Source of the DNA: Nitriliruptoraceae bacterium
GTDB lineage: Bacteria; Actinomycetota; Nitriliruptoria; Nitriliruptorales; Nitriliruptoraceae
DNA length: 8,867 nt
Assembly (NCBI GenBank): GCA_007121975.1
Contig: SKJO01000354.1
Coordinates: forward strand, 1 to 8,867
Direction of reading: 5' to 3'
Positions 1 to 6,441 of this stretch are shown here, in pieces. The position numbers and the translations under genes were made by a program. The notes under the pieces were generated by a model, which saw nothing but the letters and a program-made list of their open reading frames with translations, was not told where the DNA came from and searched no databases. Numbering within the stretch: position 1 is the stretch's first letter; each line of letters begins with the position of its first letter.

Positions 1-13
1 CGACACCGCCGAC

Positions 14-2935
14 GTGACCGACGACGCGCGCGAACCACTGGTCACCGAGCCCCACCTGCAGTTGACCTGGGACGAAGGTCGCGTGCTCGCCTGGGCCGCC
101 AGCTCCGGTGCTGACCCGGAACCCACCGAGGCGGTCATCGAGCGGCTCCGGGCCGGGGGTGCGGCGATCGGCGGGTGGGAGTCCGACGAGCCGGTCGTGC
201 TGCCCGGCGGTACCGCCGCACCCGCCGTGGCGGCACCGATCCAGGCCAGCCTGGGATGGCTGGTCTCGCTGGCCACCTCCGAGCACGAGCAGCACGGGGT
301 CAGCGTGCGGTGGATGGGGCTGGCTGCGGCGCTGGCCGTCCGGCTGGTCGGGCAGGGCCGCATGGTGCCCCAGCTGACCAAGACGGGTGACGCGCCGGGC
401 AACCGCTCCTACTTCGCCGTGCGCTGGGAGCCCACCCTCATCGACCACGACGAGTTGGCGGGCCTGGCCCGTTCGATGCCCGGAACGGTGGCGGCCCGCA
501 ACCCGCGCCGAGACGCGCACGCCATCACCCGCTCGGTGGTCGCCGGCTTCGTCGATGCGATCTGCCGCGACGCCGCCGGCCGCATCGAGGTGCCAGCACC
601 GCCACCGCACCCCCACCGCGTCGCCGAGGTGGCCGAGACCGTCCTCGCGCGGCTCGACGGCTCGAGCTTCGAAGCACCCCACCAGCAGGGCAGTGAGATC
701 CGCCGTGGCCTCAAGAGCTGGGCCGAGGGCGTGACCGGCGCCTCCAAGCTCGCGCTGATCGTCAAGCTCGACCCGCCCGACGAGGGGGACGCCTGGCTGC
801 TGCGCACGCTGGCCTCGGACGGTCGACGCAAGGACGAGCCGGTCGAGGCGGCGATGTCCCGGGCCAACCACGAACGCAAGGAGGCGATCAAGCGTGAGCT
901 CGAACGCCTCGAGGGGCTCTACCCGCCGCTGCGTCGGGGCAAGGACACCCGGCGCGGCCAGGTGATCCTGAGCCAGGACGAGGCGTGGGAGCTGATGAGC
1001 AGCACCGGATCGGTGCTCGTCGCCGCCGGCTTCGAGGTCCGCGTGCCGCCGATGTCGCCCCGCAAGGCGACCGCGAGCCTGAAGCTCACCTCCACCGGCG
1101 TCGAGGGCGAGCCGGTCGTGGGAGCCCGGCAGCTGACCAGCGTGCGCTGGTCGGCGGTGTTCGACGGCGTGGAGCTCACCGCGCAGGACATCGCCCGGCT
1201 GTCGGAGGAGTCCCGACCGCTGGTGCGCTCCGAGGGCCGCTGGGTCGAGGTCGACCACGCCGACCTCGCCGCGGCCGCCGCTGCCCTCGAGGAGCGCGCG
1301 TCGCGCAACCGGCTCAGCGGTGCCGAGATGCTGCGCCATGCCCTGGGGCTCGACGGGATGGCGCTTGGCAGCCCGGTGGCGGTGGCCGGCGAAGGGTGGG
1401 CGGCCGAACTGCTGGCCAGCGCCCAGGCGATCCCCGAGCACCCACCCACGCGCCCCGAGGGGTTCGAGGGGGAGCTGCGCAGCTACCAGGCCGACGCGCT
1501 GGCCTGGCTGGAGTTCCTGGACGCGGCCGCGCTCGGCGGCTGCCTGGCGCTGGACATGGGGCTGGGAAAGACCCCGACCGTGCTCGCACACCTGCAGCGC
1601 AGCACCAGCCGCGGACCGGCGCTGGTCATCGCCCCGCCCGCGGTGGTCGGGAACTGGGCCGCGGAGGCCGCCCGCTTCGTGCCGGGGCTGCGCGTGATGA
1701 TCCACCACGGCGCGCGGCGGACCGACACGGCCGACATCGCCGACGAGGTCGCCCAGTGCGACGTGCTGGTGACCACCTTCGGCACCGCGGTGCGCGACAT
1801 CGGTGCGCTCGAGGACGTCGCATGGGGCACGGTCGTGCTCGACGAGGCTCAGGTGATCAAGAACCCGACCAGCGACACCGCCCAGCAGCTGCGCCGGCTC
1901 GACGCCCATCTGCGCCTCGTGCTCACCGGCACGCCGATCGAGAACGGCCTGGGTGACCTGTGGGCCCTGATGGACTTCGTCAACCCGGGCCTGGTCGGGG
2001 ACCGGGCCACCTTCATCGCCCAGATGCAGCAGGCCAGCGAGCGTGGCCGGACCGCCGAGTCGGCGCTGCGCATGCTCAACGGCGTGCTGGTCTTCCGTCG
2101 TACCAAGGCCGAGCCGGTGATCGCCGCCGAGCTCCCCGACCGCATCGACGCGCTCGACCACTGCCCGATGACTCCCGAGCAGATCGGGCTGTACCAGGCG
2201 GTGCTCGACGAGTTGGTCGCCGCGTCGTCGGCCGACCGCAACGGGCAGTCCAACGGTGAGCCCCGCAAGGCGCAGGTGCTCGCGGCCATCACCGCGCTCA
2301 AGCAGATCTGCAACCACCCGTCGGCCTACACCCGTGACGACGGGGCGCTCGAGGGCCGGTCGGGCAAGCTCGCACGGCTCGAGGAGATCGTCGACAACGT
2401 CTTCGAGGCCGGCGAGCGGATGCTCATCTTCACCCACTTCGCCACCTGGGGCGAGCGGCTGGCCACCCACCTCACGGCGCGGACCGGGCAGCCCATCGCC
2501 TGCTACCACGGCGGTCTGAGCCGCGGCGCCCGGGACCGCATGGTCGAGGAGTTCCAGAGCCAGGAGGGACCGGGGGCGCTGGTGCTCTCGCTCAAGGCCG
2601 GCGGCACCGGCCTGAACCTCACCGCGGCCAGCCATGTCGTGCTCTACGACCGGTGGTGGAACCCGGCCGTCGAGGACCAGGCCCGCGACCGGGCCTGGCG
2701 CATCGGGCAGACCCGCACGGTGGTCGCCCACCGACTGGTCTGCCCGGGCACGGTCGACGAGCGGGTCGAGGAGGTCGTTGCCGGCAAACGTCGGATCGCG
2801 GACCTCGCCCTGCCGAGCTCGAGCTCCGTGGGCGACCTCGACGCCGAGCAGCTGCGCAAGGCCCTCGGGCTGGATCCAGGCGTGCTGCTGGCCGACGACA
2901 GCCCCGTGTCCAGCACTCCGGGAGGTGACCGATGA
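14..2935 (+). CDS. SNF2-family DEAD/DEAH-box ATPase (Swi2/Snf2-like helicase)
   Basis: This is an ATP-dependent double-stranded-DNA translocase of the SNF2 superfamily 2 group, probably remodelling protein-DNA complexes or acting in repair. About 480 N-terminal residues come first; the stretch from about 317 to 460 (LSQDEAWELM...GFEVRVPP) resembles the bacterial SNF2-associated domain (DUF3670 type). Lobe 1 follows, with LRSYQ near 488, Walker A DMGLGKT at 514-520, Walker B DEAQ at 610-613 and motif III TGTPIEN at 638-644. Lobe 2 (about 780-920) has LIFTHF, YHGG, SLKAGGTGLNL and the arginine-finger motif RAWRIGQ at 893-899. All ATPase motifs look intact. The GTG at 14 is the first usable start, but no Shine-Dalgarno is visible and the frame is open to the left edge, so a few N-terminal residues may lie outside the window. 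The 3' end overlaps the next gene by ATGA, implying translational coupling. The cellular role is not deducible from sequence alone. Confidence 0.93.
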   Translation: MTDDAREPLVTEPHLQLTWDEGRVLAWAASSGADPEPTEAVIERLRAGGAAIGGWESDEPVVLPGGTAAPAVAAPIQASLGWLVSLATSEHEQHGVSVRWMGLAAALAVRLVGQGRMVPQLTKTGDAPGNRSYFAVRWEPTLIDHDELAGLARSMPGTVAARNPRRDAHAITRSVVAGFVDAICRDAAGRIEVPAPPPHPHRVAEVAETVLARLDGSSFEAPHQQGSEIRRGLKSWAEGVTGASKLALIVKLDPPDEGDAWLLRTLASDGRRKDEPVEAAMSRANHERKEAIKRELERLEGLYPPLRRGKDTRRGQVILSQDEAWELMSSTGSVLVAAGFEVRVPPMSPRKATASLKLTSTGVEGEPVVGARQLTSVRWSAVFDGVELTAQDIARLSEESRPLVRSEGRWVEVDHADLAAAAAALEERASRNRLSGAEMLRHALGLDGMALGSPVAVAGEGWAAELLASAQAIPEHPPTRPEGFEGELRSYQADALAWLEFLDAAALGGCLALDMGLGKTPTVLAHLQRSTSRGPALVIAPPAVVGNWAAEAARFVPGLRVMIHHGARRTDTADIADEVAQCDVLVTTFGTAVRDIGALEDVAWGTVVLDEAQVIKNPTSDTAQQLRRLDAHLRLVLTGTPIENGLGDLWALMDFVNPGLVGDRATFIAQMQQASERGRTAESALRMLNGVLVFRRTKAEPVIAAELPDRIDALDHCPMTPEQIGLYQAVLDELVAASSADRNGQSNGEPRKAQVLAAITALKQICNHPSAYTRDDGALEGRSGKLARLEEIVDNVFEAGERMLIFTHFATWGERLATHLTARTGQPIACYHGGLSRGARDRMVEEFQSQEGPGALVLSLKAGGTGLNLTAASHVVLYDRWWNPAVEDQARDRAWRIGQTRTVVAHRLVCPGTVDERVEEVVAGKRRIADLALPSSSSVGDLDAEQLRKALGLDPGVLLADDSPVSSTPGGDR

Positions 2936-3327
2936 GCGCCAAGCAGCAGGGCCGCGGGCAGTCGTCGAAGGGTCGACGTCCGCAGGCCGGCCGCAAGCGC
3001 AGCGGCAAGTCGACGGCGTCGCGGAGCCCGAACCGCGCGGCGGCCAAGGGTCGCAACCGCAAGCGGACCCGGCCCGAGGGACCTGAGGGGCCCAGCTTCT
3101 GGGGCCGACCGGGGGACCTGCCGCCGGTCGAGACCGACGTTCGGATCACCGACGATCCGGCCGCGGTGCCGCGCTCACTGGGCCCCACGCCGCTGCCTGG
3201 GCACGAAGCCATCGCCGAGCACTACTTCACGGCCGTGTACAACCGCGCGGTCGCCACCGCCGGTGCCCTGGCGGCAGCCGGTGGCCTGATCGATCCGGGT
3301 GCCCTGCACGGCGCTGGTGAGCACTGA
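2932..3327 (+). CDS. small basic-N-terminus protein coupled to the SNF2 gene
   Basis: I do not recognise a named family for this 131-residue protein. Residues 1 to about 50 are extremely rich in Lys, Arg, Ser and Gln (e.g. GRRPQAGRKRSGKS), look disordered and could bind nucleic acid. The rest looks folded: FWGRPGDLPP, then RITDDPAAVPRSLGPTPLPG and a helical end HEAIAEHYFTAVYNRAVATAGALAAAGGL. It has no cysteine, so it is not the SWIM zinc-finger protein (CxC...CxH) that often accompanies this SNF2 type in actinobacteria. The ATG overlaps the helicase stop by 4 bp and is preceded by GGAGG at 2921-2925, a good ribosome site that fixes the start. The coupling suggests it works with, or is dosed with, the ATPase. 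That functional link is inference. The coding call itself is well supported by the SD, the coupling and the structured C-terminal half. Confidence 0.8.
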   Translation: MSAKQQGRGQSSKGRRPQAGRKRSGKSTASRSPNRAAAKGRNRKRTRPEGPEGPSFWGRPGDLPPVETDVRITDDPAAVPRSLGPTPLPGHEAIAEHYFTAVYNRAVATAGALAAAGGLIDPGALHGAGEH

Positions 3328-3353
3328 GGCCATCGCAGGATCGGCGTGCTCCT

Positions 3354-3361
3354 GAAGGGAG
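3354..3361 (+). promoter_or_regulatory. Shine-Dalgarno of the SorC-type regulator
   Basis: GAAGGGAG lies four bases before the ATG at 3366. It supports this start for the regulator, whose N-terminus would otherwise be suspected of being truncated because the helix-turn-helix begins so early. The 38-bp gap after the preceding stop holds no obvious terminator, so read-through from the upstream pair is possible. Confidence 0.6.
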
Positions 3362-3365
3362 TCCG

Positions 3366-4292
3366 ATGCTCGGCCGCGTGGCCCGACTGCACTATCAGCA
3401 CGGCTTCACCCATCAGCAGATCGCCGACACCCTCGGGCTGTCGCGGGTCAAGGTGACGCGCCTGCTGGCCGCGGCCCGCCGCACGGGCATCGTCGAGATC
3501 CGGATCCACAGCGACGAGAGCATCTTCACCGAACTCGAACTCGCGCTCGTCGAGCGTTTCGGACTCACCCAGGCCTGGGTCGCCCCGAGCTTCGAGGACC
3601 GCGACCGCCACCTCGCAGCGATCGGCACCGCCGGCGCGCTCGCCTTGCGGGCCGCGCTGCACCCGGGCATGACCGTGGCAGTCGGCCTGTCCGAGACGGT
3701 CGCGGCGCTCGCCCCGCACGTCGTGGTCGACGAGCCCTCCGGCGCGCTGTTCGTGCCGGCGACCGGAAGCCGGCTCGGCGCGGCCGACTGCGCCCATCCC
3801 CACGAGGTCGCCCAGGCACTCGCCCACGCCTTCCGTGGCCAGAGCCGGCATCTGCCCGCCCCGGTGCTCGCCAGCAGTCCCGAGGCGGCCCGGCTGCTGG
3901 GCCGAGAACCCGACGTTCAGGCAGCCCTGATGCTGGCCCGGCGGGCAGACGTCACCATCTTCGGTGTCGGCGGCACGAGCCCGGGTGCGGGCATGCTGAT
4001 GGACGGCGTCGTCCAGCCCGACCTCGTCCACGAGCTCATCTCCGCCGGTGCGGTCGGAGGCATCTCGGCGGGCTTCTACGACGCCGCGGGCACCCCGGTC
4101 GACACCTCGCTCGCCCACCGGCTGATCGGCCTGAGCCTCACCGAGATCCTCGCCGCGCCGGTGCGCATCGCCCTGGCCGGCGGCCCCGGCAAGCACGCGG
4201 CCCTGCTCGGTGCCCTGGCCGGGGGCTACCTCACGGTCCTGGTCACCGATGAACGCACCGCGCGGGCGTTGTGCAACGCACCCTCGCCGTGA
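3366..4292 (+). CDS. SorC/DeoR-family sugar-binding transcriptional regulator
   Basis: This is a DNA-binding transcription factor whose C-terminal domain is expected to bind a phosphorylated sugar or related metabolite. Residues 1-45 carry the winged helix-turn-helix: VARLHYQHGFTHQQIADTLGLSRVKVTRLL, with the recognition helix near 25-37. Residues from about 50 to 308 form the sugar-binding domain (PF04198 type, NagB/RpiA-like fold). Visible hallmarks are VGLSETVAAL (106-115), LPAPVLASSPEAARLL (163-178), FGVGGTSPG (199-207), GGISAGFYDAAG (231-242) and AGGPGKHAALLGAL...VLVTDERTA (271-299). At 308 residues it is about full length. These regulators usually sit beside the sugar transport or catabolic genes they control. 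Here the neighbours are a SNF2 unit upstream and a convergent lipoprotein downstream, so its target operon is not visible and may be elsewhere. The ligand cannot be assigned. Confidence 0.9.
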   Translation: MLGRVARLHYQHGFTHQQIADTLGLSRVKVTRLLAAARRTGIVEIRIHSDESIFTELELALVERFGLTQAWVAPSFEDRDRHLAAIGTAGALALRAALHPGMTVAVGLSETVAALAPHVVVDEPSGALFVPATGSRLGAADCAHPHEVAQALAHAFRGQSRHLPAPVLASSPEAARLLGREPDVQAALMLARRADVTIFGVGGTSPGAGMLMDGVVQPDLVHELISAGAVGGISAGFYDAAGTPVDTSLAHRLIGLSLTEILAAPVRIALAGGPGKHAALLGALAGGYLTVLVTDERTARALCNAPSP

Positions 4293-4319
4293 GCACCCGC
4301 AGGCGCCGCAGCGACCGAG

Positions 4320-5030
4320 TCACGAGCTCCCGGCGAGCTCGACGAGGCGCTGCCGGCGTTCCTGCACGCGGTCGCGTTGCTCTCCGAGGCGGGCCGCGAG
4401 GTTCGCATCCGGCGACGGCGATCCGCCGAACCGCTCAACGGTCAACTCGGTGAGCGTGACCGTGGCGTCGCGCAACGACAGCGCCGCGCGTGACGCGTCA
4501 CCCGACAGCGCCAGTGCCAGCTGCGAGCAGGTGTCGTGGAGCCGATCGGACCGCAACCGGACCTCCCGCACCCGCGACTCGTCGGTCCGCGGGTCGGGAG
4601 TCTCGCGGCCGACATCGAGCAGCCAGTCCACCGCCACGAGCGTGTCTCGAAGCAGCAGGTCGTGCTGCGCGCGGGCATCCGAGCGCCGGGACCTCGCCCT
4701 GACCACGGCGGCGATTCCGGCCGCACCCGCGAGCGCGACGAGCACCCACCCCCACGCTGCCCCACCTGCCGCGGCGTCGCCGGCGTCGGCGTCGGGTTCG
4801 GGCTCCGGTTCGGGCTCGGGTTCGGGCTCGGGTTCGGGCTGGGGCTCCGGTTCGGGCTCCGGCTCCGGCTCCGGCTCCGGCTCGGGCTCGGGCTCCGGCT
4901 CGGGGGCCGCCTCGCCGTTCGAGCCGGTGACGAGATCCTGCAGTTGATCCCGCTGGTCCGAACTGCACCCGGCAAGACCGAGGAGCAGCACGACCACGAG
5001 TGTGGCGGTCCATCGATGTCCATGACGCAC
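4320..5030 (-). CDS. lipoprotein with Pro-Glu repeat linker and internal membrane helix
   Basis: The frame is open upstream to 5222, but I choose the GTG at 5030. A GAGGTG ribosome site (5036-5041) lies 5 nt upstream, and this start places a clean lipoprotein signal at the N-terminus: VRHGHRWTATLVVVLLLGLAGC, lipobox LAGC with Cys22. The protein is then 236 residues. After about 20 linker residues comes an unbroken (Pro-Glu) run, residues 43-79 (19 Pro, 17 Glu, 1 Gln). A short Asp/Ala/Gly stretch and a membrane helix follow (about 91-110, AWGWVLVALAGAAGIAAVV), then a basic stop-transfer RARSRR (111-116). The last 120 residues are Arg- and Leu-rich, predicted helical and probably cytoplasmic by the positive-inside rule. 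The family is not recognised. The layout (export signal, outside segment, helix, cytosolic helical tail) resembles actinobacterial TPM-domain proteins, but no TPM domain is present. The gene converges on the SorC-type gene with 27 bp between stops. Confidence 0.8.
   Translation of the reverse strand: MRHGHRWTATLVVVLLLGLAGCSSDQRDQLQDLVTGSNGEAAPEPEPEPEPEPEPEPEPEPEPQPEPEPEPEPEPEPEPDADAGDAAAGGAAWGWVLVALAGAAGIAAVVRARSRRSDARAQHDLLLRDTLVAVDWLLDVGRETPDPRTDESRVREVRLRSDRLHDTCSQLALALSGDASRAALSLRDATVTLTELTVERFGGSPSPDANLAARLGEQRDRVQERRQRLVELAGSS
4794..4904 (-). repeat. hexamer-type low-complexity tract encoding poly(Pro-Glu)
   Basis: This is 111 bp of degenerate tandem 6-mers (plus strand ggctcc, ggctcg, ggttcg variants), read on the minus strand as 37 codons alternating Pro with Glu. 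One CTG on the plus strand (4839-4841) turns a Glu into Gln. Both synonymous forms of each codon are mixed (CCC/CCG and GAG/GAA), so the DNA repeat is imperfect while the protein repeat is almost perfect. On the opposite strand the same tract reads as Gly-Ser, which is a shadow. Confidence 0.95.
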
Positions 5031-5035
5031 GTTGG

Positions 5036-5041
5036 CACCTC
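5036..5041 (-). promoter_or_regulatory. Shine-Dalgarno of the lipoprotein gene
   Basis: GAGGTG on the minus strand lies 5 nt before the GTG at 5030. It decides the start of the lipoprotein against upstream in-frame candidates (up to 5222), which would add about 64 arginine-rich residues ahead of the signal peptide. Confidence 0.65.
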
Positions 5042-5060
5042 GCTGACGACGTGAGCCCCA

Positions 5061-5085
5061 TCTCCGGGCGGGGGGCGGCCGGAGA
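5061..5085. repeat. perfect 7-bp inverted repeat in the divergent spacer
   Basis: TCTCCGG (5061-5067) and CCGGAGA (5079-5085) are exact inverted copies separated by 11 bp of G-rich sequence. It lies about 30 bp upstream of the lipoprotein start and about 125 bp before the YwiC-like start, within the 178-bp spacer (5031-5208) between these divergent genes. It could be an operator or a 5'-leader hairpin of the lipoprotein mRNA. Chance occurrence is possible in DNA this GC-rich. I see no clear -10/-35 pair in the rest of the spacer. Confidence 0.35.
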
Positions 5086-5208
5086 GGATGGACGCCACCC
5101 ACGGCCTGCGCCTCACCCCAAACGGGGGAGCGGGCCACGTCGCCACCGCTACGGTGCCGGTCACGACCGTCCCCTGCCGCCACGATCGGCACGAGCACCG
5201 AGCAGCCC

Positions 5209-6441
5209 ATGGCGACACGCACGTCCGCGCCCCGACCCCGGTTCCGCCGCTGGGTTCCCGATCAGCACGGCGCGTGGGCGATGCTGGTGCTGCCGTTCGT
5301 GGCCGGGGCCACCCTCGGGGGGTGGCGCGGCGCCCACGTCTGGCTCGGACTGCTGTGGCTGGTGGGCTACCTCGCCTTCCATGCCGCCGGGCGCTGGCTG
5401 CGCTCGCGACGCCGTGCCCGCGAGCGTGCCCCCCTGCTGGCGTACGGGACCGCTTGTGTGCCGCTGGCCGCGGCCACGCTCGCGACGAGCCCGCAGCTGC
5501 TGCGCTGGCTGCCGGTCTACCTCCCGCTGCTGCTCGTCAGCCTGTGGCTCACCGCCCGGGGCGCCGAGCGTTCGCTGGCCAACGACGCCGTGACGGTGCT
5601 CGCCGCCGTGCTCATGGCCCCCGTGGCGGCCGGGGTGGGCGGCACGGCGGAGCCGACCGCGGTGCTGGTGGCCACCGCGGTGCTGCTCGCCTACTTCCTC
5701 GGCACCGTGCTCTACGTCAAGACGATGATCCGCGAGCGCGGTCGGGCCGGGTACGTGGCCGCATCGGTCGGCTACCACCTGCTGGCCACGGCCGGAGCCG
5801 GCTGGCTGGCGGTCACCGGACGCCAGGGCTGGCCGCTGGTGGTGGTCTGGATCCTGCTCAGCGCGCGGGCGGCGGCCGGTCCGGCGCTCAACGCGCGGCG
5901 GGCCCGAGCGCTACGGCCGGCGATCGTCGGGGTCGGGGAGATCCTCGCGTCGCTGGCGGTGACCGGGCTGGCCGTGGCGGGATCAGCCGGCGCGGCCGAT
6001 GCGCAGCAGGGCCGAGAGATCAGCGGGGCGGGCGAGCCCGAAACCCTGGCCGTAGGGCACCCCGAGCCCGAGCAGCGCGGTGTGCTCCTCGATGGTCTCG
6101 ACGCGCTTGGCCACCAACGCGATCCCCATCCGCTCGGCATAGGTGCCCATCGCGGCGACCATGGCCTGCTTGTCGCGGCGTCGGTCGATGCCGGCGACCA
6201 GCCGTCCGTCGAGCTTGAGGAACTCGGGACGCAGCTGAAGGATGGTGTCCAGCCCGGCCAACCCGGCGCCGACGTCGTCGATCGCCAGCCGCGCGCCCGC
6301 GTCCCGGAACCGGTCCATCGCACGGTTGACCGCCGCGGCATCAGCCAGCGCCGCGTGCTCGCTGACCTCGAGCACCACGCGGCGGGCGTCGACCTCGGCG
6401 AGCACCTCGGCGAACCGGGGGTCGATGAGCGTCCCGGGTGA
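5209..6441 (+). CDS. YwiC-like multispanning membrane protein with antisense C-terminal extension
   Basis: The N-terminal part is a typical YwiC-like integral membrane protein (PF14256 type, function unknown). It has the signature PDQHGAWAMLVLPF at residues 17-30 and a string of hydrophobic helices (about 22-37, 43-63, 76-93, 98-114, 126-143, 150-170, 183-203, 208-220, 239-258). The conserved-looking YVKTMIRERGRAGY sits at 169-182. This region spans about 258 residues, the usual family size, and ends near 5985. The frame has no stop there: it runs on to 6441, adding about 152 hydrophilic residues (259-410, rich in Gly, Asp, His and Pro) that are entirely antisense to the GAF-EAL gene. That tail has the composition of a shadow frame. 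Either the native stop was lost, the sequence has an indel (the +1 frame has stops at 5960-5962 and 6053-6055), or the extension is really translated. The ATG at 5209 has only a weak ribosome site. The head is confident; the end is uncertain. Confidence 0.75.
   Translation: MATRTSAPRPRFRRWVPDQHGAWAMLVLPFVAGATLGGWRGAHVWLGLLWLVGYLAFHAAGRWLRSRRRARERAPLLAYGTACVPLAAATLATSPQLLRWLPVYLPLLLVSLWLTARGAERSLANDAVTVLAAVLMAPVAAGVGGTAEPTAVLVATAVLLAYFLGTVLYVKTMIRERGRAGYVAASVGYHLLATAGAGWLAVTGRQGWPLVVVWILLSARAAAGPALNARRARALRPAIVGVGEILASLAVTGLAVAGSAGAADAQQGREISGAGEPETLAVGHPEPEQRGVLLDGLDALGHQRDPHPLGIGAHRGDHGLLVAASVDAGDQPSVELEELGTQLKDGVQPGQPGADVVDRQPRARVPEPVHRTVDRRGISQRRVLADLEHHAAGVDLGEHLGEPGVDERPG

Noticed and set aside
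2815..2826. Perfect palindrome GAGCTCGAGCTC
   Set aside because: It lies inside the SNF2 gene and encodes a Ser-rich linker, so it is explained by serine codon choice. No regulatory context.
3222..4196. 324-codon minus-strand open frame
   Set aside because: It is antisense to the SorC-type gene, with the Gly/Asp/His/Gln-rich composition of a shadow frame and no recognisable motif.
4324..4340. GAGCTC-CCGGC-GAGCTC repeat near the convergent stops, as a terminator
   Set aside because: It is inside the lipoprotein coding region, with no T-tract on either strand, and GAGCTC is itself palindromic, so the pairing is weak evidence.
4210..4947. Plus-strand open frame with a long Gly-Ser repeat
   Set aside because: It overlaps the end of the SorC-type gene and is antisense to the lipoprotein. 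The Gly-Ser run is just the opposite strand of the Pro-Glu tract, and there is no ribosome site.
5031..5222. N-terminal extension of the lipoprotein to 5222
   Set aside because: It would place about 64 Arg-rich residues before a textbook lipoprotein signal. The SD at 5036-5041 supports the GTG at 5030.
5088..6218. Plus-strand open frame beginning next to GGAGAGG before ATG 5088
   Set aside because: The purine-rich stretch abuts the ATG with no spacer. The product is Arg/Gly/Ala-rich, with no membrane helices, and lies in another frame of the clearly real YwiC-like gene.
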